A stretch of 43,204 bases of DNA from Hyphomicrobiales bacterium (GCA_003963125.1 RXJK01000110.1:10648-53851), one strand, 5' to 3'. Shown: positions 24,400 to 34,611, counted from the first letter of the stretch. Numbers and translations: made by a program. The notes: generated by a model from the sequence alone, not told the origin.

Positions 24400-25650
24400 T
24401 TACACCACCTTCAGCAGCACGTGCCGCTTCTTGCCGAGCGACAGCTTGATGTGGCCGTCGACGAGCTGCGCCGCCCCGAGGCTCGCCTTGTCGTCCGACA
24501 CGGGCGCGTCGTTGACGCGCAAGCCGCCGCCCTGCACCTGCCGCCGCGCCTCGCTGTTCGACTTGACGAGACCGGCCTTCACGAAGGCGTTGAGCACGCC
24601 GAGGCCGGCAGCGAATTCCGCCCCCGAAATCTCGACCGTCGGCAGGCCCTCGCTGGTCGCCCCCTTCTCGAACGTCTCTTCTGCCGTGCGCGCGGCCGCT
24701 TCCGCCTTTTCGCGCCCGTGCAGGAGGGCCGTCGCCTCGGTGGCGAGGACCTTCTTGGCCTCGTTGATGTCGGCGCCGCGCAGCGTCGCGAGCCGCATGA
24801 TCTCGGAGAGCGGCAGCGTCGTGAACAGCTTCAGGAAGCGGATCACGTCGCCGTCTTCCGTGTTGCGCCAGTATTGCCAGAAGTCGTAAGGGCTGAACTG
24901 CTCCTCGTTGAGCCAGACGGCGCCCTTCGCCGTCTTGCCCATCTTGGCGCCGGAGGCCGTGGTGAGCAGCGGCGTCGTCAGCGCGTAGAGCTGGTGCGTG
25001 CCCATGCGGCGGCCGAGGTCGACGCCCATGATGATGTTGCCCCACTGGTCGGAGCCGCCCATCTGCAGGTTCGTGCCGAAACGGCGCGCCAGCTCCACGT
25101 AGTCGTAGGACTGGCAGAGCATGTAGTTGAACTCGATGAAGCTCATCTCCTGCTCGCGCTCGAGGCGCAGGCGAACGGAGTCCATGGTCAACATGCGGTT
25201 GACCGAGAAGTGCCGGCCCACGTCGCGCAGCATCTCGATGTAGTTGAGCTTCGTCAGCCAGTCGGCGTTGTCGACCATCAGCGCGTCGGTCTTGCCGTCG
25301 CCGAACTTCAGGATCTTGGCGAACACGCCCTTGATCGAGGCCTTGTTGGCGTCGATCTCCTCGATGGAGCGGATGGCGCGCATCTCGTCCTTGCCGGACG
25401 GGTCGCCCACGCGCGTGGTGCCGCCGCCGACGAGCGTGATCGGCTTGTTGCCGGTCTGCTGCAGCCAGTAGAGCATCATGATCGTGAGGAAGTTGCCGAT
25501 GTGCAGCGACGGCGCCGTGCAGTCGTAGCCGACATAGGCCACTGCCTCGCCCTTCTGGGCGAGCAGGTCGAGCCCCAGGAAATCGGAGCACTGGTGGATG
25601 AAGCCGCGCTCCTCGAGCACGTTCAGGAAATCCGACTTGTACTTGGCCAT
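24400..25650 (-). CDS. tyrS: Tyrosine--tRNA ligase
   Basis: This 416-residue class I synthetase charges tRNA-Tyr. The HIGH-type motif is in [10 protein letters not shown] (about residues 48-57), the tyrosine/tRNA segment reads [14 protein letters not shown], and the KMSKS equivalent is KMGKT. The anticodon-binding helical domain follows. A C-terminal S4 RNA-binding domain, about 350-416, is seen in [18 protein letters not shown]. The start [16 protein letters not shown] at 25650 matches the family; the frame upstream of it is a shadow. The gene is divergent from anmK with a 260-bp promoter region. Confidence 0.97.
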   Translation of the reverse strand: MAKYKSDFLNVLEERGFIHQCSDFLGLDLLAQKGEAVAYVGYDCTAPSLHIGNFLTIMMLYWLQQTGNKPITLVGGGTTRVGDPSGKDEMRAIRSIEEIDANKASIKGVFAKILKFGDGKTDALMVDNADWLTKLNYIEMLRDVGRHFSVNRMLTMDSVRLRLEREQEMSFIEFNYMLCQSYDYVELARRFGTNLQMGGSDQWGNIIMGVDLGRRMGTHQLYALTTPLLTTASGAKMGKTAKGAVWLNEEQFSPYDFWQYWRNTEDGDVIRFLKLFTTLPLSEIMRLATLRGADINEAKKVLATEATALLHGREKAEAAARTAEETFEKGATSEGLPTVEISGAEFAAGLGVLNAFVKAGLVKSNSEARRQVQGGGLRVNDAPVSDDKASLGAAQLVDGHIKLSLGKKRHVLLKVV

Positions 25651-25910
25651 GCTCGTGTCCTGGTCGCGTTGCTCGTCCTCGGGTCCACCCGCCGCGTAGC
25701 GCTTTTTGCTGCGGCGGGCTTCTCCATGACGCAACGCCATGCCATCTTCGGCCCCGAGTCCGATCCCGCCCAGACAGCGGCACCGTGAGGGACGTCGCTG
25801 AACATGAAGGCGAAATGGCTTTGCCGGAGGCAGCGCTCGCGTTGCGCGGCGGGCGGACAATGCACACAGACGCGCCCCGGGGCAAGGCGCATCTCGAGGA
25901 GCCGCCGTCC

Positions 25911-27023
25911 ATGAAGCGGAAATACCCGATGCTCGCGGTCGGCCTGATGAGCGGCACGTCCATGGACGGCGTCGACGCGGCGCTGATCCGGACGGACGGC
26001 GAGCACGAGGTCGCGCGCCTGGGCTTCGACTTCCAGCCCTACGAGGACGACTTCCGTCACCGCCTAGTGGAAGCGGTGGGCGAGGCCGCGGGCCTGGCGG
26101 ATCGGGCGGGCCGCACCCCGCTTCTGTCCCGGGTCGAGGCGGAGCTCACGGCACTGCACGCGACCTCCGTGGCGCGCCTCCTGGAGAAGGCGGGTGTCAC
26201 GGCGGAGGAGGTCGGCGTCATCGGTTTCCATGGGCACACCGTGCTGCACGCGCCCGAGCGCCGGCTCACCGTGCAGATCGGCAACGGCCAGGCGCTGGCG
26301 CACGCAGCCGGTATCGACGTGGTCTACGACATGCGGGCGGCCGATTGCGCTGCGGGCGGCGAGGGCGCGCCCATGGCGCCGGCCTATCATCGGGCGCTGT
26401 CCATGCGCCTGCCCGAGCGGCCGGCGGTGTTCCTGAACATCGGCGGCATCGCCAATGCGACCTGGATCAGCTCAGGCGGCATGCTGATGGCCTTCGACAC
26501 GGGGCCCGGCAACGCGCTCCTCGACGACTGGCTGAAGCACCACACCGGCCAGCCGCTCGACGAGAACGGCCGTCTGGCGGCGGGGGGCAGCATCGACGAG
26601 GACGCGTTGCTCGAGCTGATGAGCCATCCCTATTTCGGCCGCGTGCCGCCGAAGTCGCTCGACCGCAATGCGTTCAGCCTCGACCCCGTGCGGCACTTGG
26701 CACCCGCCGACGGCGCGGCGACACTCACCGCGTTTACGGCGGCGAGCATCGCGGCGGCGCGCGCGCATTTCCCCGAGCAGCCCGCGGTCTGGGTGATCAG
26801 CGGCGGCGGCCGGCGCAACCGCACGCTGATGAGCATGATCGCCGAGCGCGTCGAGGCGGCGGTCGCACCCATCGAGGCGACGGGCCACGACGGCGATGCC
26901 ATCGAGGCCGAGGCCTGGGCCTATCTCGCCGTCCGCGCCCTGCGCAAGATGCCGATCAGCTACCCCGGGACCACCGGCGTCCCCCGCCCCATGACCGGCG
27001 GCGTGCTGGCGAAGAAGGAGTGA
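25911..27023 (+). CDS. anmK: Anhydro-N-acetylmuramic acid kinase
   Basis: This 370-residue kinase has the AnmK signature [18 protein letters not shown] at residues 8-25. It also shows [50 protein letters not shown] and the C-terminal [13 protein letters not shown], all typical. It phosphorylates and opens 1,6-anhydroMurNAc to MurNAc-6-phosphate in the cytoplasm during wall recycling. The start at 25911 gives normal length. tyrS next to anmK is a common arrangement in Rhizobiales. The window also encodes NamZ and an amidase, giving a partial cell-wall recycling set. Confidence 0.95.
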   Translation: MKRKYPMLAVGLMSGTSMDGVDAALIRTDGEHEVARLGFDFQPYEDDFRHRLVEAVGEAAGLADRAGRTPLLSRVEAELTALHATSVARLLEKAGVTAEEVGVIGFHGHTVLHAPERRLTVQIGNGQALAHAAGIDVVYDMRAADCAAGGEGAPMAPAYHRALSMRLPERPAVFLNIGGIANATWISSGGMLMAFDTGPGNALLDDWLKHHTGQPLDENGRLAAGGSIDEDALLELMSHPYFGRVPPKSLDRNAFSLDPVRHLAPADGAATLTAFTAASIAAARAHFPEQPAVWVISGGGRRNRTLMSMIAERVEAAVAPIEATGHDGDAIEAEAWAYLAVRALRKMPISYPGTTGVPRPMTGGVLAKKE

Positions 27024-27115
27024 GGCGTGAGCAGGCGCCGCCCGCTCGCTGGCAGTTCAGCGCCAGAGCGATAGGATGGGCATCGCGCCGCGCAGGCAGA
27101 CAAGGGTCGCCTCTC

Positions 27116-27631
27116 ATGACAGCCATCACAATTCGGCCGTTTCGGTCGGACGACGCGGCAGCGGTGCGCGACCTTTTCATCCGCGTGAACCGTCTCCTCG
27201 CGCCTGCGGAAATGAAGGAGGCATTTGAAGCCTACATTCAGCGCTCCCTCGAAGAGGAAGTGGATCGCATCACGGAATACTATGCGGAGAGGAACGGCCG
27301 GTTCTGGGTGGCGGTGGATGATCGAGCATTGGTTGGAATGTTCGGCCTCGAGCCGTCGGAAGAGGACGCAATGGAGCTTCGCCGCATGTACGTCGATCCG
27401 CAATCTCGCAAGCAAGGTATTGCAAGGCAGATGCTGAGGTTTGCTGAAGATGAATGTCGTCGTCGCAACCGCTTGACCATGCACCTGAGCACGTCTGAGC
27501 TTCAATCTGCGGCGCTCGCGCTCTATCGAAACTCAGGGTATGTCCTGGTGCGCGAGGAGACCGCAACGAAAGCATCGAACAAGACGCTCGGGGGCGGCAT
27601 CCGCCGCTATCACTTCACCAAAGCATTGTAG
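27116..27631 (+). CDS. GNAT family N-acetyltransferase
   Basis: This 171-residue protein has the GNAT fold. The acetyl-CoA-binding motif A is ELRRMYVDPQSRKQGIARQM (R/QxxGxG/A as RKQGIA), preceded by a beta-strand reading VAVDDRALVGMFGLEP and followed by LALYRNSGYVLV. It acetylates an amine of unknown type. The ATG at 27116 follows anmK by 92 bp; the long open frame upstream is a shadow of anmK. Codon use is less GC-biased than in its neighbours, which hints at a more recent arrival, though this was not quantified. Confidence 0.88.
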   Translation: MTAITIRPFRSDDAAAVRDLFIRVNRLLAPAEMKEAFEAYIQRSLEEEVDRITEYYAERNGRFWVAVDDRALVGMFGLEPSEEDAMELRRMYVDPQSRKQGIARQMLRFAEDECRRRNRLTMHLSTSELQSAALALYRNSGYVLVREETATKASNKTLGGGIRRYHFTKAL

Positions 27632-27861
27632 AGGCGGCTTGTCTGCGTCGCCATGCAACGACGGTTGCTCGATTGGTCGCAGCCATCCGCGCAACAGTTT
27701 CGCACCAACAGCGAACACCGAGGCCACTCTAGGGCTATCATGCGCGCCGGCCCGGAGCGCTTGCGATCTCTTCAGTCGAATTGGTAGAGCGGTTTGCTGC
27801 AACCGATCAAAAAGCTCCCGCAACTGGCGTTGCAGCCTGAAACCGAAGCGAGGCGATGTAG

Positions 27862-28458
27862 ATGTACCCGAAGGATCGTATCAACGCCCTGACCGACGGC
27901 GTGTTCGCCGTGGCGATGACCCTCCTCATCCTGGACGTGCGCCTGCCGGAAGAATTCCAGCCTCACGACCAGGGCGAGCTCATCTCCGCACTGGGCGGGC
28001 TGACCCAGAAGGTCGCACTCTATGCGCTGAGCTTCTATGTGCTCGGATCGAGCTGGCTCGCGAGCACCAAGATCCGCGCTACGGATCAACCTCTCGGCAA
28101 AACGTTCGGCTTCTGGTGGCTGCTGTACCTGTTCCTGGCCACGTGCATCCCGTTCTCGACGACGCTGGTTGGACGTTTTGCCCATCTGGCCCCGTCCGTC
28201 TGGGCATACTCCGCCAACCTCGGACTGATGGCGGCCGTCGGCTACCGCGCGACCATGCTGCAGGTCGGCGCCCACGAGGACGCGCACGTCCACGAGCGGA
28301 AGGTGTCCCTGCTCCTGCTCTTCTGCAGTTCCGTCCTGGCGATCCTCGTGAGCTTCGCCTGGCCCAAGGCCTCTCAATGGGCGTATGCCCTGAATATCGC
28401 AGCCTCGCCCATCGCCTCCTGGCACCTCGCATCGCGGAAGAAGCGGCGCGGATCGTAA
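27862..28458 (+). CDS. TMEM175/DUF1211 family membrane protein
   Basis: This 198-residue protein has about six hydrophobic helices. The N terminus RINALTDGVFAVAMTLLILD fits the RxxxFSDxVFA motif of the prokaryotic TMEM175 family, with LTD in place of FSD. Members form potassium-selective channels with TM1 as the filter. The protein has a C-terminal ASRKKRRGS basic tail. The upstream gap 27632-27861 shows no gene. Family call is good; channel activity is inferred from homologues and the changed motif residue could alter it. Confidence 0.8.
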   Translation: MYPKDRINALTDGVFAVAMTLLILDVRLPEEFQPHDQGELISALGGLTQKVALYALSFYVLGSSWLASTKIRATDQPLGKTFGFWWLLYLFLATCIPFSTTLVGRFAHLAPSVWAYSANLGLMAAVGYRATMLQVGAHEDAHVHERKVSLLLLFCSSVLAILVSFAWPKASQWAYALNIAASPIASWHLASRKKRRGS

Positions 28459-28542
28459 GGTTCTCTCGCCGCCGCGCGCTGCTATGACGCGTTCGGCGTG
28501 CTCACGGACAAGGATTGAGGCGCGGAGGCGTAGAACCCCCGC

Positions 28543-30054
28543 TTACACCACGACGAACTGGCCCATCATGCCGGCGTCTTCGTGCTCCAGGATGTGGCAG
28601 TGGTACATGTAGGGACGGTTGGGGTCGGCGAAGTCGGTGAATTGCGTGATGACGCGGACCGTCTCGCCCGGATCGACCATCACCGTGTCCTTGAGCCCGT
28701 GCTCGTGCGGCCCCGCCGGCACGCTGTCGCGGTCCAGCACGCGGAACTGGATGTCGTGGATGTGGAAGGGATGCGACAGCGGCGTCGCGTTGCGGATCTC
28801 CCAGATCTCCGTGGCCCCGAGCGGCACCTTCTCGTCGATGCGCGCCATGTCCATGGACTTGCCGTTGATCGTCATGGCCATGCCGCCCATGCCTCCGCGC
28901 ATGCCCATTCCCATGCCCCCCATCATGCCCCCCATCATGCCCATGCCGAGCACGAACGTGCGGGTGCGCTCGGCCTTGCGCACCTCCCACGACGGCACCT
29001 CGATGAGGCGCGCGGGAAGGCGCGTTTCGGAGCCTTCGAGCCGGCCCGCCCGCAGCGCCAGGATCTGGAAGCGCTCGTCGTTGCCGCCCCCACCCATCAT
29101 GCCCATCATCCCAGGGCCGCGGCCGCCGGCATCGTCCGGGAGGCTGATCAATGCGAGACGGCTGTCGGGTTCGACGTCGATGAGGATCTCCGCCCGTTCG
29201 CCTGGCCCCAGCCGCACGGCGCGCCGCTCCACGGCTCGCGTGAGCAGGCTGCCGTCTGACGCGATCTGGTGCACGCTGCGGCCATCGCTGCGCGCGATAT
29301 TGTAGATGCGCGAGTTCGACCCGTTGAGGAGCCGTAGCCGCGTCCGCCGGCGGCGCAACATCAGTTCCGGCGCGACCGTACCGTTGACGAGGATGACGTC
29401 GCCCTTGAAGCCCATCATCAGGTCGGGCATCGCGCTCATGTAGTCGAAGCGGCCGTCGGCGCGGAAGCGGCGGTCCTGGATCACGAGCGGGATGTCGTCG
29501 ACGCCGTATTCGTTCGGCAGGCCAAGGGACGCGGCCTCGTCGTCCTCGACTAGGATGAGCCCGGCGAGGCCCGCATTCACCTGCGCGCCCGTGCGATGCA
29601 TCATGTGCGCGTGGTACCAGAACAGCCCGGCCTTCTGGCGGATCTGGAAGCTCGGAGACCAGGTCGCCCCCGGTGCGATCACCTGATGCGGCCCGCCGTC
29701 GGCCTGGGCCGGGACGTGCAGCCCGTGCCAGTGAAGCGTGCTCGCGATGTCGAGGGCGTTCGTCACCCGCATGCCGATCGCGTCGCCCGCGCGCACGCGC
29801 ACCGTCGGGCCGAGGAAGGAGCCGTTCACGCCGATGGTCGGCGTCGGCCGCCCTGAGAAGAACTCCGTGTTGCCGGCCTGCAGCGACAGATCGAACACGC
29901 GCGTGCCGGCCTCCATGCGGCCGTTGTCGAGAGGAGGAATGGAGAGCGTCCTCGACGAGGGCACGGTGTCCGACAGCGCACGGGGCGCTCGGACCAAGGC
30001 GCCGGCACCGGCCGCGAGCATCCCGGTGAGAACGGTCCGACGGTTCATGGACAT
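28543..30054 (-). CDS. Tat-exported multicopper oxidase, CueO-like
   Basis: This 503-residue laccase-type oxidase has a twin-arginine signal (NRRTVLTGMLAAGAGAL). Copper motifs are HWHG (H108, H110), WYHAH (H148, H150), HPFHIH in domain 3 and YHCHILEHEDAGM at the end. The last gives type-1 ligands C486, H491 and M496. Before domain 3 lies a methionine-rich insert, including MGMMGGMMGGMGMGMRGGMG, and a second cluster GMMGMMGGGG, as in CueO-type copper oxidases. It probably oxidises cuprous ions in the periplasm and protects against copper. GGAGG sits before the ATG at 30054. An FNR/FixK-type box and an 18-bp palindrome lie upstream. Confidence 0.92.
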   Translation of the reverse strand: MSMNRRTVLTGMLAAGAGALVRAPRALSDTVPSSRTLSIPPLDNGRMEAGTRVFDLSLQAGNTEFFSGRPTPTIGVNGSFLGPTVRVRAGDAIGMRVTNALDIASTLHWHGLHVPAQADGGPHQVIAPGATWSPSFQIRQKAGLFWYHAHMMHRTGAQVNAGLAGLILVEDDEAASLGLPNEYGVDDIPLVIQDRRFRADGRFDYMSAMPDLMMGFKGDVILVNGTVAPELMLRRRRTRLRLLNGSNSRIYNIARSDGRSVHQIASDGSLLTRAVERRAVRLGPGERAEILIDVEPDSRLALISLPDDAGGRGPGMMGMMGGGGNDERFQILALRAGRLEGSETRLPARLIEVPSWEVRKAERTRTFVLGMGMMGGMMGGMGMGMRGGMGGMAMTINGKSMDMARIDEKVPLGATEIWEIRNATPLSHPFHIHDIQFRVLDRDSVPAGPHEHGLKDTVMVDPGETVRVITQFTDFADPNRPYMYHCHILEHEDAGMMGQFVVV

Positions 30055-30125
30055 GGGCAAGGCCTCCAAAGCCGGGCGTGATGCCCTACCTCGCGACAAC
30101 CTTAGCCGCCGGCGTCAGCCGCAAA

Positions 30126-30139
30126 TTGATAGATATCAA
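30126..30139 (-). promoter_or_regulatory. FNR/FixK-type box upstream of the multicopper oxidase
   Basis: TTGATAGATATCAA matches the TTGAT-N4-ATCAA consensus of FNR/FixK/Anr regulators exactly. Its centre is 78 bp upstream of the oxidase start codon, a typical distance for a site near -41.5. It suggests oxygen- or redox-dependent control. The regulator is not encoded in the window. Confidence 0.6.
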
Positions 30140-30154
30140 AATATGCATATTTTG
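30137..30154. promoter_or_regulatory. Perfect 18-bp AT-rich palindrome
   Basis: CAAAATATGCATATTTTG is a perfect palindrome abutting and overlapping by three bases the FNR-type box on the side away from the oxidase gene. It lies in the 127-bp gap between the TauE/SafE and oxidase genes. It looks like a second protein-binding site or the upstream half of a composite promoter. Confidence 0.5.
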
Positions 30155-30181
30155 GCGCGCGGAGCACGCGTCGCCGAGGCG

Positions 30182-30922
30182 CTACGCCTTGAGCAGCAGC
30201 ATCAGCCCGCTGGCGGCGGAAATGGAGAGCAGCGCCATTCGGATCACCCGCGGCGACAGCGTGCGGATCAGGAATGGGGCCGCGAAGAAGCCGGCGACGA
30301 GCCCGGGCACCAGCAGCACGCTCGCCCAGAATTCTCTCCAGCCAAAGAGGCCGGCCCAGGCGAGCGCGGCGATGGCGAGCGGATTGGCCACCGTGAAGAA
30401 CGGCAGCAACGCCGCGCGCACGCGTTGCGGGGTTTCGCGCTGGTACAGCAGGGCGACCGGCGCCCCATGCGCACCGGCAATCGTGCCCATGATGCCTGCC
30501 GCGGCCGTCGCGCCGAGGATCGTTGCAGGCGTGACGCGCAGGCTGAAGCCGGCTGCGGTGATCGTCACCGCCAGCACGATGAGGCCGCCGAGAACCTGCG
30601 GCAGACCGTGCCGCGGCAGGATCGTGAGCAGTAGCGCCGCGAGCACCGTCCCGATCGCGACGCCGGCGATGGAGAGCGCGAGCGCGGGGAACTCGATGTC
30701 GCGCCGCAAGCCGACGCTGGCGATAAGCGACAGCAGGAACGAGTGCACCAGCACCGGCCCCGGCGCGAACACCGGATCGATCATGACGAGCAAGCCGACG
30801 CTGAAGAGATTGAGGCCGATGCCGATCGAGGCTTGCACCATCGCGCCGGTGAAGATCACCGCGAGCGCGAGAAGAAGGCCGGTCCAGCCGATGTGATCGA
30901 GAAGAGCCCAGATGTGCAGCAT
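30182..30922 (-). CDS. TauE/SafE family membrane permease
   Basis: This 246-residue inner-membrane protein has about seven to eight TM helices and the TauE/SafE pattern: an N-terminal GAMVQASIGIGLNLFSVG segment, GTVLAALLLTILP, and the second-half repeat IMGTIAGAHGAPVALLY. Family members export sulfite, sulfoacetate or related anions; the substrate is unknown. The start at 30922 is inferred from the first hydrophobic helix, and the frame remains open to 30982. It is upstream of the copper oxidase in the same direction with a separate promoter region between them. Confidence 0.85.
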   Translation of the reverse strand: MLHIWALLDHIGWTGLLLALAVIFTGAMVQASIGIGLNLFSVGLLVMIDPVFAPGPVLVHSFLLSLIASVGLRRDIEFPALALSIAGVAIGTVLAALLLTILPRHGLPQVLGGLIVLAVTITAAGFSLRVTPATILGATAAAGIMGTIAGAHGAPVALLYQRETPQRVRAALLPFFTVANPLAIAALAWAGLFGWREFWASVLLVPGLVAGFFAAPFLIRTLSPRVIRMALLSISAASGLMLLLKA

Positions 30923-31076
30923 CGGCTCCCTGCGCGCCGTGTGGTCCGGACGCGGGCTTACAACAGGTCGCGCCGCCCGCACAGGCGGAGGGAGCCGTTT
31001 GTGCCCTCCAGCGCGCGAAACACGCTCTTGCCAGTGTCAATTCAATGCGGCCGGAATATTGCGAGACGGCCGCGGC

Positions 31077-31184
31077 CCTGGGTCCCGGATATGCGCTTGC
31101 GCGCATTCCGGGATGACAGTGGAGCGTGAGGCCGGGCTCTTCCTGTCATCCCGGCCGGAGCGAAGCGGAGAGCCGGGACCCAGG
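31077..31184. repeat. REP-like pair, family 1 (CCTGGGTCCCGG...CCGGGATGA)
   Basis: A stem-loop unit at 31077-31116 begins CCTGGGTCCCGG and ends CCGGGATGA. The unit at 31146-31184 is its inverted counterpart, beginning TCATCCCGG and ending CCGGGACCCAGG. The unit stems differ inside but the ends are shared. This two-unit inverted layout is like enterobacterial BIMEs. It lies in the 576-bp gap 30923-31498, which otherwise contains only the repeat at 31219-31316 and no gene. Confidence 0.75.
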
Positions 31185-31218
31185 CGCGCTTGCGATCAAT
31201 GCTTGCCGTCTCTTTGCT

Positions 31219-31316
31219 TTCCCGGACGTCGTGCGCAAGCACTGCGATCCGGGATCTTTCCCGCGGAGTCATCCGAACCGGGAAAGATCCCGGCTCTCGC
31301 TGCGCTCGGCCGGGAA
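31219..31316. repeat. REP-like pair, family 2 copy
   Basis: The first unit (31219-31259) runs from TTCCCGG to CCGGGATCTT with stem arms GTGC/GCAC. The second (31279-31316) is an inverted relative, GGGAAAGATCCCGG to GGCCGGGA. The same composite recurs at 42309-42415 and 42487-42592, with a single-unit relative at 42101-42153. Confidence 0.75.
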
Positions 31317-31498
31317 GGCACAATGAGAGGCGCGCGCTTCGATCGCGACGCACTGAGAGCTCTCAACTCGTAGGTCGGGTAGAGCCGAAGGCGAGCCCGA
31401 CGAGCGGCCCTTCATCGCGGAACGTCCAGGACAATCGCGCTCGCGCGCGATTTCCGGGAACGCACATTGGAGGTGGGCGCGCTTCGATCGTTACGCTT

Positions 31499-32527
31499 TC
31501 AGTGCGGCTGCCGTTCCGTGGGCACGATCTCGAGCGTGATGAGGCTCGAGGCCTGGCGCAGCACGCGCACGTCGACGCGCTGGCCGATCTTGTTGCCGTC
31601 GAGGAGGCGCGCGATGTCGTCGATGCCAGTCACGGCATCCCCGTCGAGTGACAGGATCACGTCGCCGGGTTCGAGGCCCGCAGCGTGAGCGGGACTGTCG
31701 GGCTGCACTTCGACGACGCGCACGGCAGCGCCCTGCGTGAGCCCGGCGCGCACCTTGAGCCGCTGCGGCAGCGGGATCTGATCGCCGCCGATGCCGAGGC
31801 GGGCACGCTTCACGCGGCCGTGCTGCAGGATCTGCGTCAGCACGTGTTGCGCCGTGTTGGAGGCGACCGAGAAGCAGATGCCCTGCGCGCCCATGATGAC
31901 GGCGGTGTTGACGCCGATCACCTCGCCGCGCGAGTTGACGAGCGGCCCGCCGGAATTGCCGGGGTTGAGCGCGGCGTCCGTCTGGATCACGTCGCCGATC
32001 AGCCGTCCGTTCTGCGCTCGCAGTGAGCGACCGACCGCGCTGACGATGCCGGCCGTCACGGTCGATTCGAACCCGAGCGGGTTGCCGATGGCGATCGCCA
32101 TCTGCCCGGGCCGCACCTTCTTGGAATTGCCGATGGCGACGGCCGGCAGCCGGTCGGTCGTTTCCGCGCGCAGCACGGCGACGTCCGTATCGGGATCGCG
32201 GCCGAGGATGCGGGCCGACACGCGGCGCGAATCCGTGAGCTGCAACTCGATCTGCGTCGCGCCCTCGACCACGTGGTTGTTGGTCAGCACGAGGCCGTCG
32301 GGCGAAATGATCGAGCCGGAGCCCGAGCCCATGCCCTGTCCGCGCCGCCCGCCGCCGCGCACCTGCACGTGCACGACCGAGGGCGACACGCTGTCCACGA
32401 CGCTGACGACCGCCTTCGAGTAGGCGTCGAGCAGATCCTCGTCCGTCGGCGTGGCCGCGGCAGGCGCGGCCTGGTGATGTTCAAAAGGTTCGGCCCACTC
32501 GGCCGATGTTCTGCGCCACAACTGCAT
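31499..32527 (-). CDS. HtrA/DegP-like S1C serine protease with PDZ domain, no export signal
   Basis: This 342-residue protein has a trypsin-like domain with catalytic triad H85 (TNNHVVEG), D115 (DTDVAVLR) and S192 (NPGNSGGPL). A single PDZ domain lies at about 235-335 (DSPAHAAGLEPGDVILSLDG). Typical DegP proteins start with a signal peptide and have two PDZ domains. This one starts MQLWRRTSAEW with no hydrophobic leader and has one PDZ. AGGAGG before the ATG at 32527 supports that start, and the upstream frame offers no leader either. It may act in the cytoplasm or be exported by another route. Confidence 0.92.
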   Translation of the reverse strand: MQLWRRTSAEWAEPFEHHQAAPAAATPTDEDLLDAYSKAVVSVVDSVSPSVVHVQVRGGGRRGQGMGSGSGSIISPDGLVLTNNHVVEGATQIELQLTDSRRVSARILGRDPDTDVAVLRAETTDRLPAVAIGNSKKVRPGQMAIAIGNPLGFESTVTAGIVSAVGRSLRAQNGRLIGDVIQTDAALNPGNSGGPLVNSRGEVIGVNTAVIMGAQGICFSVASNTAQHVLTQILQHGRVKRARLGIGGDQIPLPQRLKVRAGLTQGAAVRVVEVQPDSPAHAAGLEPGDVILSLDGDAVTGIDDIARLLDGNKIGQRVDVRVLRQASSLITLEIVPTERQPH

Positions 32528-32733
32528 GTGACGACCTCCTGCAAGACTGTCCGGGCCGGAATGCTGCGCCGGCCGCGGGCGCCAAAACGTGGGGCCTCTC
32601 CGCCCTCAGGATCGCTCATATAGGAAGCGCCCTGCGGCGGCGGGAGAGGCAGTGTACCGAGGCTCCGCCAGGACCTGGGCCATCCTGCGGCAAGACAAGC
32701 CGGATTGGCGCTGTCCACACCTTTGCGTGAGCG

Positions 32734-32753
32734 GGCGCGGATCGGTCCGCGCC
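32734..32753. terminator. Hairpin after glpK (possible terminator)
   Basis: Arms GGCGCGGA (32734-32741) and TCCGCGCC (32746-32753) pair perfectly around a TCGG loop, 4 bp past the glpK stop. No T run follows on the glpK strand, so this may be a terminator of the Rho-assisted or mRNA-protecting kind. Confidence 0.5.
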
Positions 32754-32757
32754 GCGA

Positions 32758-34281
32758 TCATTCCGCGATGGCCGTTGCTCCCGGTCCCGCGAAGTCGAGC
32801 ACGGCGCCGACGGCCTTCTTCCAGGCCGCGACCTTGCGGTCGCGCGTCGCCGCATCCATCTTCGGGCCGAACCGGTGCTCGAGCCGCCACAGCTTTGCGA
32901 AGCCCTCCTGGTCGGGCCACACACCGGCCGCCGAGCCCGCAAGCCACGCGGCGCCGAGCGCCGTCGTCTCACCGATCACCGGCCGCTCGACGGGCGCATC
33001 GAGCATGTCGGCGAGAGTCTGCATGGTCCAGTCGCTTGCGACCATGCCGCCGTCGACGCGGAGGATGGCGCGTTGCGCTGCACCCCAGTCGGCCTGCATG
33101 GCTTCGACGAGATCGCGCGTCTGCAGGCACACCGCCTCGAGCGTCGCCTTGGCAATCTCGGCGGCCGTGGTGGCGCGCGTCAGGCCGAACAGCGCGCCGC
33201 GTGCCTCGGGCTGCCAGTAGGGCGCGCCGAGGCCGACGAAGGCCGGCACCATGACGACGTCCTGGTTCGGGTCGGCCGTTTCGGCGAGCATACCGCTCTC
33301 CGGCGCCGAGCCGATGATCTTGAGGCCGTCGCGCAGCCACTGCACCGCCGCGCCGGCGATGAAGATCGAGCCTTCGAGGGCGTACGTGCGCCGGCCGTCG
33401 AGCTGGTAGGCGACCGTGGTCAGGAGGCGGCTGCGCGAGGGAACCGGCGTGCCGCCCGTGTTGATGAGGGCGAAGCAGCCGGTGCCGTACGTCGCCTTCA
33501 CCATGCCCGGTGTGAAGCACGCTTGGCCGATGGTCGCCGCCTGCTGGTCGCCGGCGACGCCGCGGATCGCGATCGACGCGCCGAGCAGCGAGGCTTCCGT
33601 GCTGCCGTAGCCGGCGTTGCAGTCGCGCACCTCGGGCAGGATGGCGCGCGGAATGCGGAACAGCCGCAGCAGGTCGTCGTCGAATTGCCCCGCCGCGATG
33701 TCGTAGAGCATGGTGCGGGACGCGTTCGTCGCGTCCGTCGCGTGCACCTTGCCGCCCGTGAGCTGCCAGATGAGATAGGTGTCGATGGTGCCGAAGGCGA
33801 GTTGTCCCGCCTCCGCGAGGGCGCGCGCACCCGGCACGTTGTCGAGGAGCCAGGCGACCTTCGTCGCCGAGAAATAGGGGTCGAGCAGCAGGCCCGTCTT
33901 GCGGGTGATCAGCGGCTCGTTGCCCTCGGCCTTCAGATGCCGGCACAGGTCGGCGGTCCGCCGGTCTTGCCAGACGAGCGCGCGATGGATCGGCCGGCTC
34001 GTCCGGCGGTCCCAGACGAGGCAGGTCTCGCGCTGGTTGGTGATGCCGATCGCGGGGATATCGCAGGCTTGCAGGCCAGCCGCGGCGAGCGCCTGCCGCG
34101 CCGTCTCCAATGTCGTGCGCCAGATGTCCTCCGGATCGTGCTCGACGAGGCCGGAGGCCGGGAATTGCTGGGGGAATTCCCGTTGCGCGAGGCCGAGGAT
34201 CTGCAGGGTCGGCGAGAACACGATGGCGCGGCTCGACGTGGTGCCCTGATCGAGCGCCAGGATTGCTCCGGCCTGATGCAT
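32758..34281 (-). CDS. glpK: Glycerol kinase
   Basis: This 507-residue FGGY kinase has the N-terminal ATPase motif [16 protein letters not shown] and [15 protein letters not shown]. The glycerol kinase landmarks [18 protein letters not shown], the family motif [26 protein letters not shown] and a C-terminal [15 protein letters not shown]-like region are all present. It phosphorylates glycerol to sn-glycerol-3-phosphate using ATP. GGAGGAG precedes the ATG at 34281; the frame stays open to 34299. The gene is divergent from ugpB. The gap 34282-34611 is the shared promoter region, with no gene and no operator I could recognise. Confidence 0.96.
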   Translation of the reverse strand: MHQAGAILALDQGTTSSRAIVFSPTLQILGLAQREFPQQFPASGLVEHDPEDIWRTTLETARQALAAAGLQACDIPAIGITNQRETCLVWDRRTSRPIHRALVWQDRRTADLCRHLKAEGNEPLITRKTGLLLDPYFSATKVAWLLDNVPGARALAEAGQLAFGTIDTYLIWQLTGGKVHATDATNASRTMLYDIAAGQFDDDLLRLFRIPRAILPEVRDCNAGYGSTEASLLGASIAIRGVAGDQQAATIGQACFTPGMVKATYGTGCFALINTGGTPVPSRSRLLTTVAYQLDGRRTYALEGSIFIAGAAVQWLRDGLKIIGSAPESGMLAETADPNQDVVMVPAFVGLGAPYWQPEARGALFGLTRATTAAEIAKATLEAVCLQTRDLVEAMQADWGAAQRAILRVDGGMVASDWTMQTLADMLDAPVERPVIGETTALGAAWLAGSAAGVWPDQEGFAKLWRLEHRFGPKMDAATRDRKVAAWKKAVGAVLDFAGPGATAIAE

Positions 34282-34611
34282 TTTTGCTCCTCCGCCCATT
34301 GCCGAGTCTAGGCGCCCGGCCGACTATGGGGCAAGCTATGGCCGCCCAAGGACGGTCCAGGGGCAGCGCCGATCCAAATCAATCTAGATGTTGCCTTCAC
34401 GCCGCTGTCATGGAAAGCCTGCAAGAAGCCTCGCGACGTTGCCACCGGGTCGCTCGGGACGGGGAGGCATCTTCGCCACCGGGGATCACACGACGACAGG
34501 AAGCTTCGACGCAGGTATGAGGCCCGACGCATGTCGGCCGATGCCCAGCCGGATCTGCCCATGACCCTCGCGCCAGTTGCAATGAGAAAACTACGGGAGC
34601 GCTGCATCACG

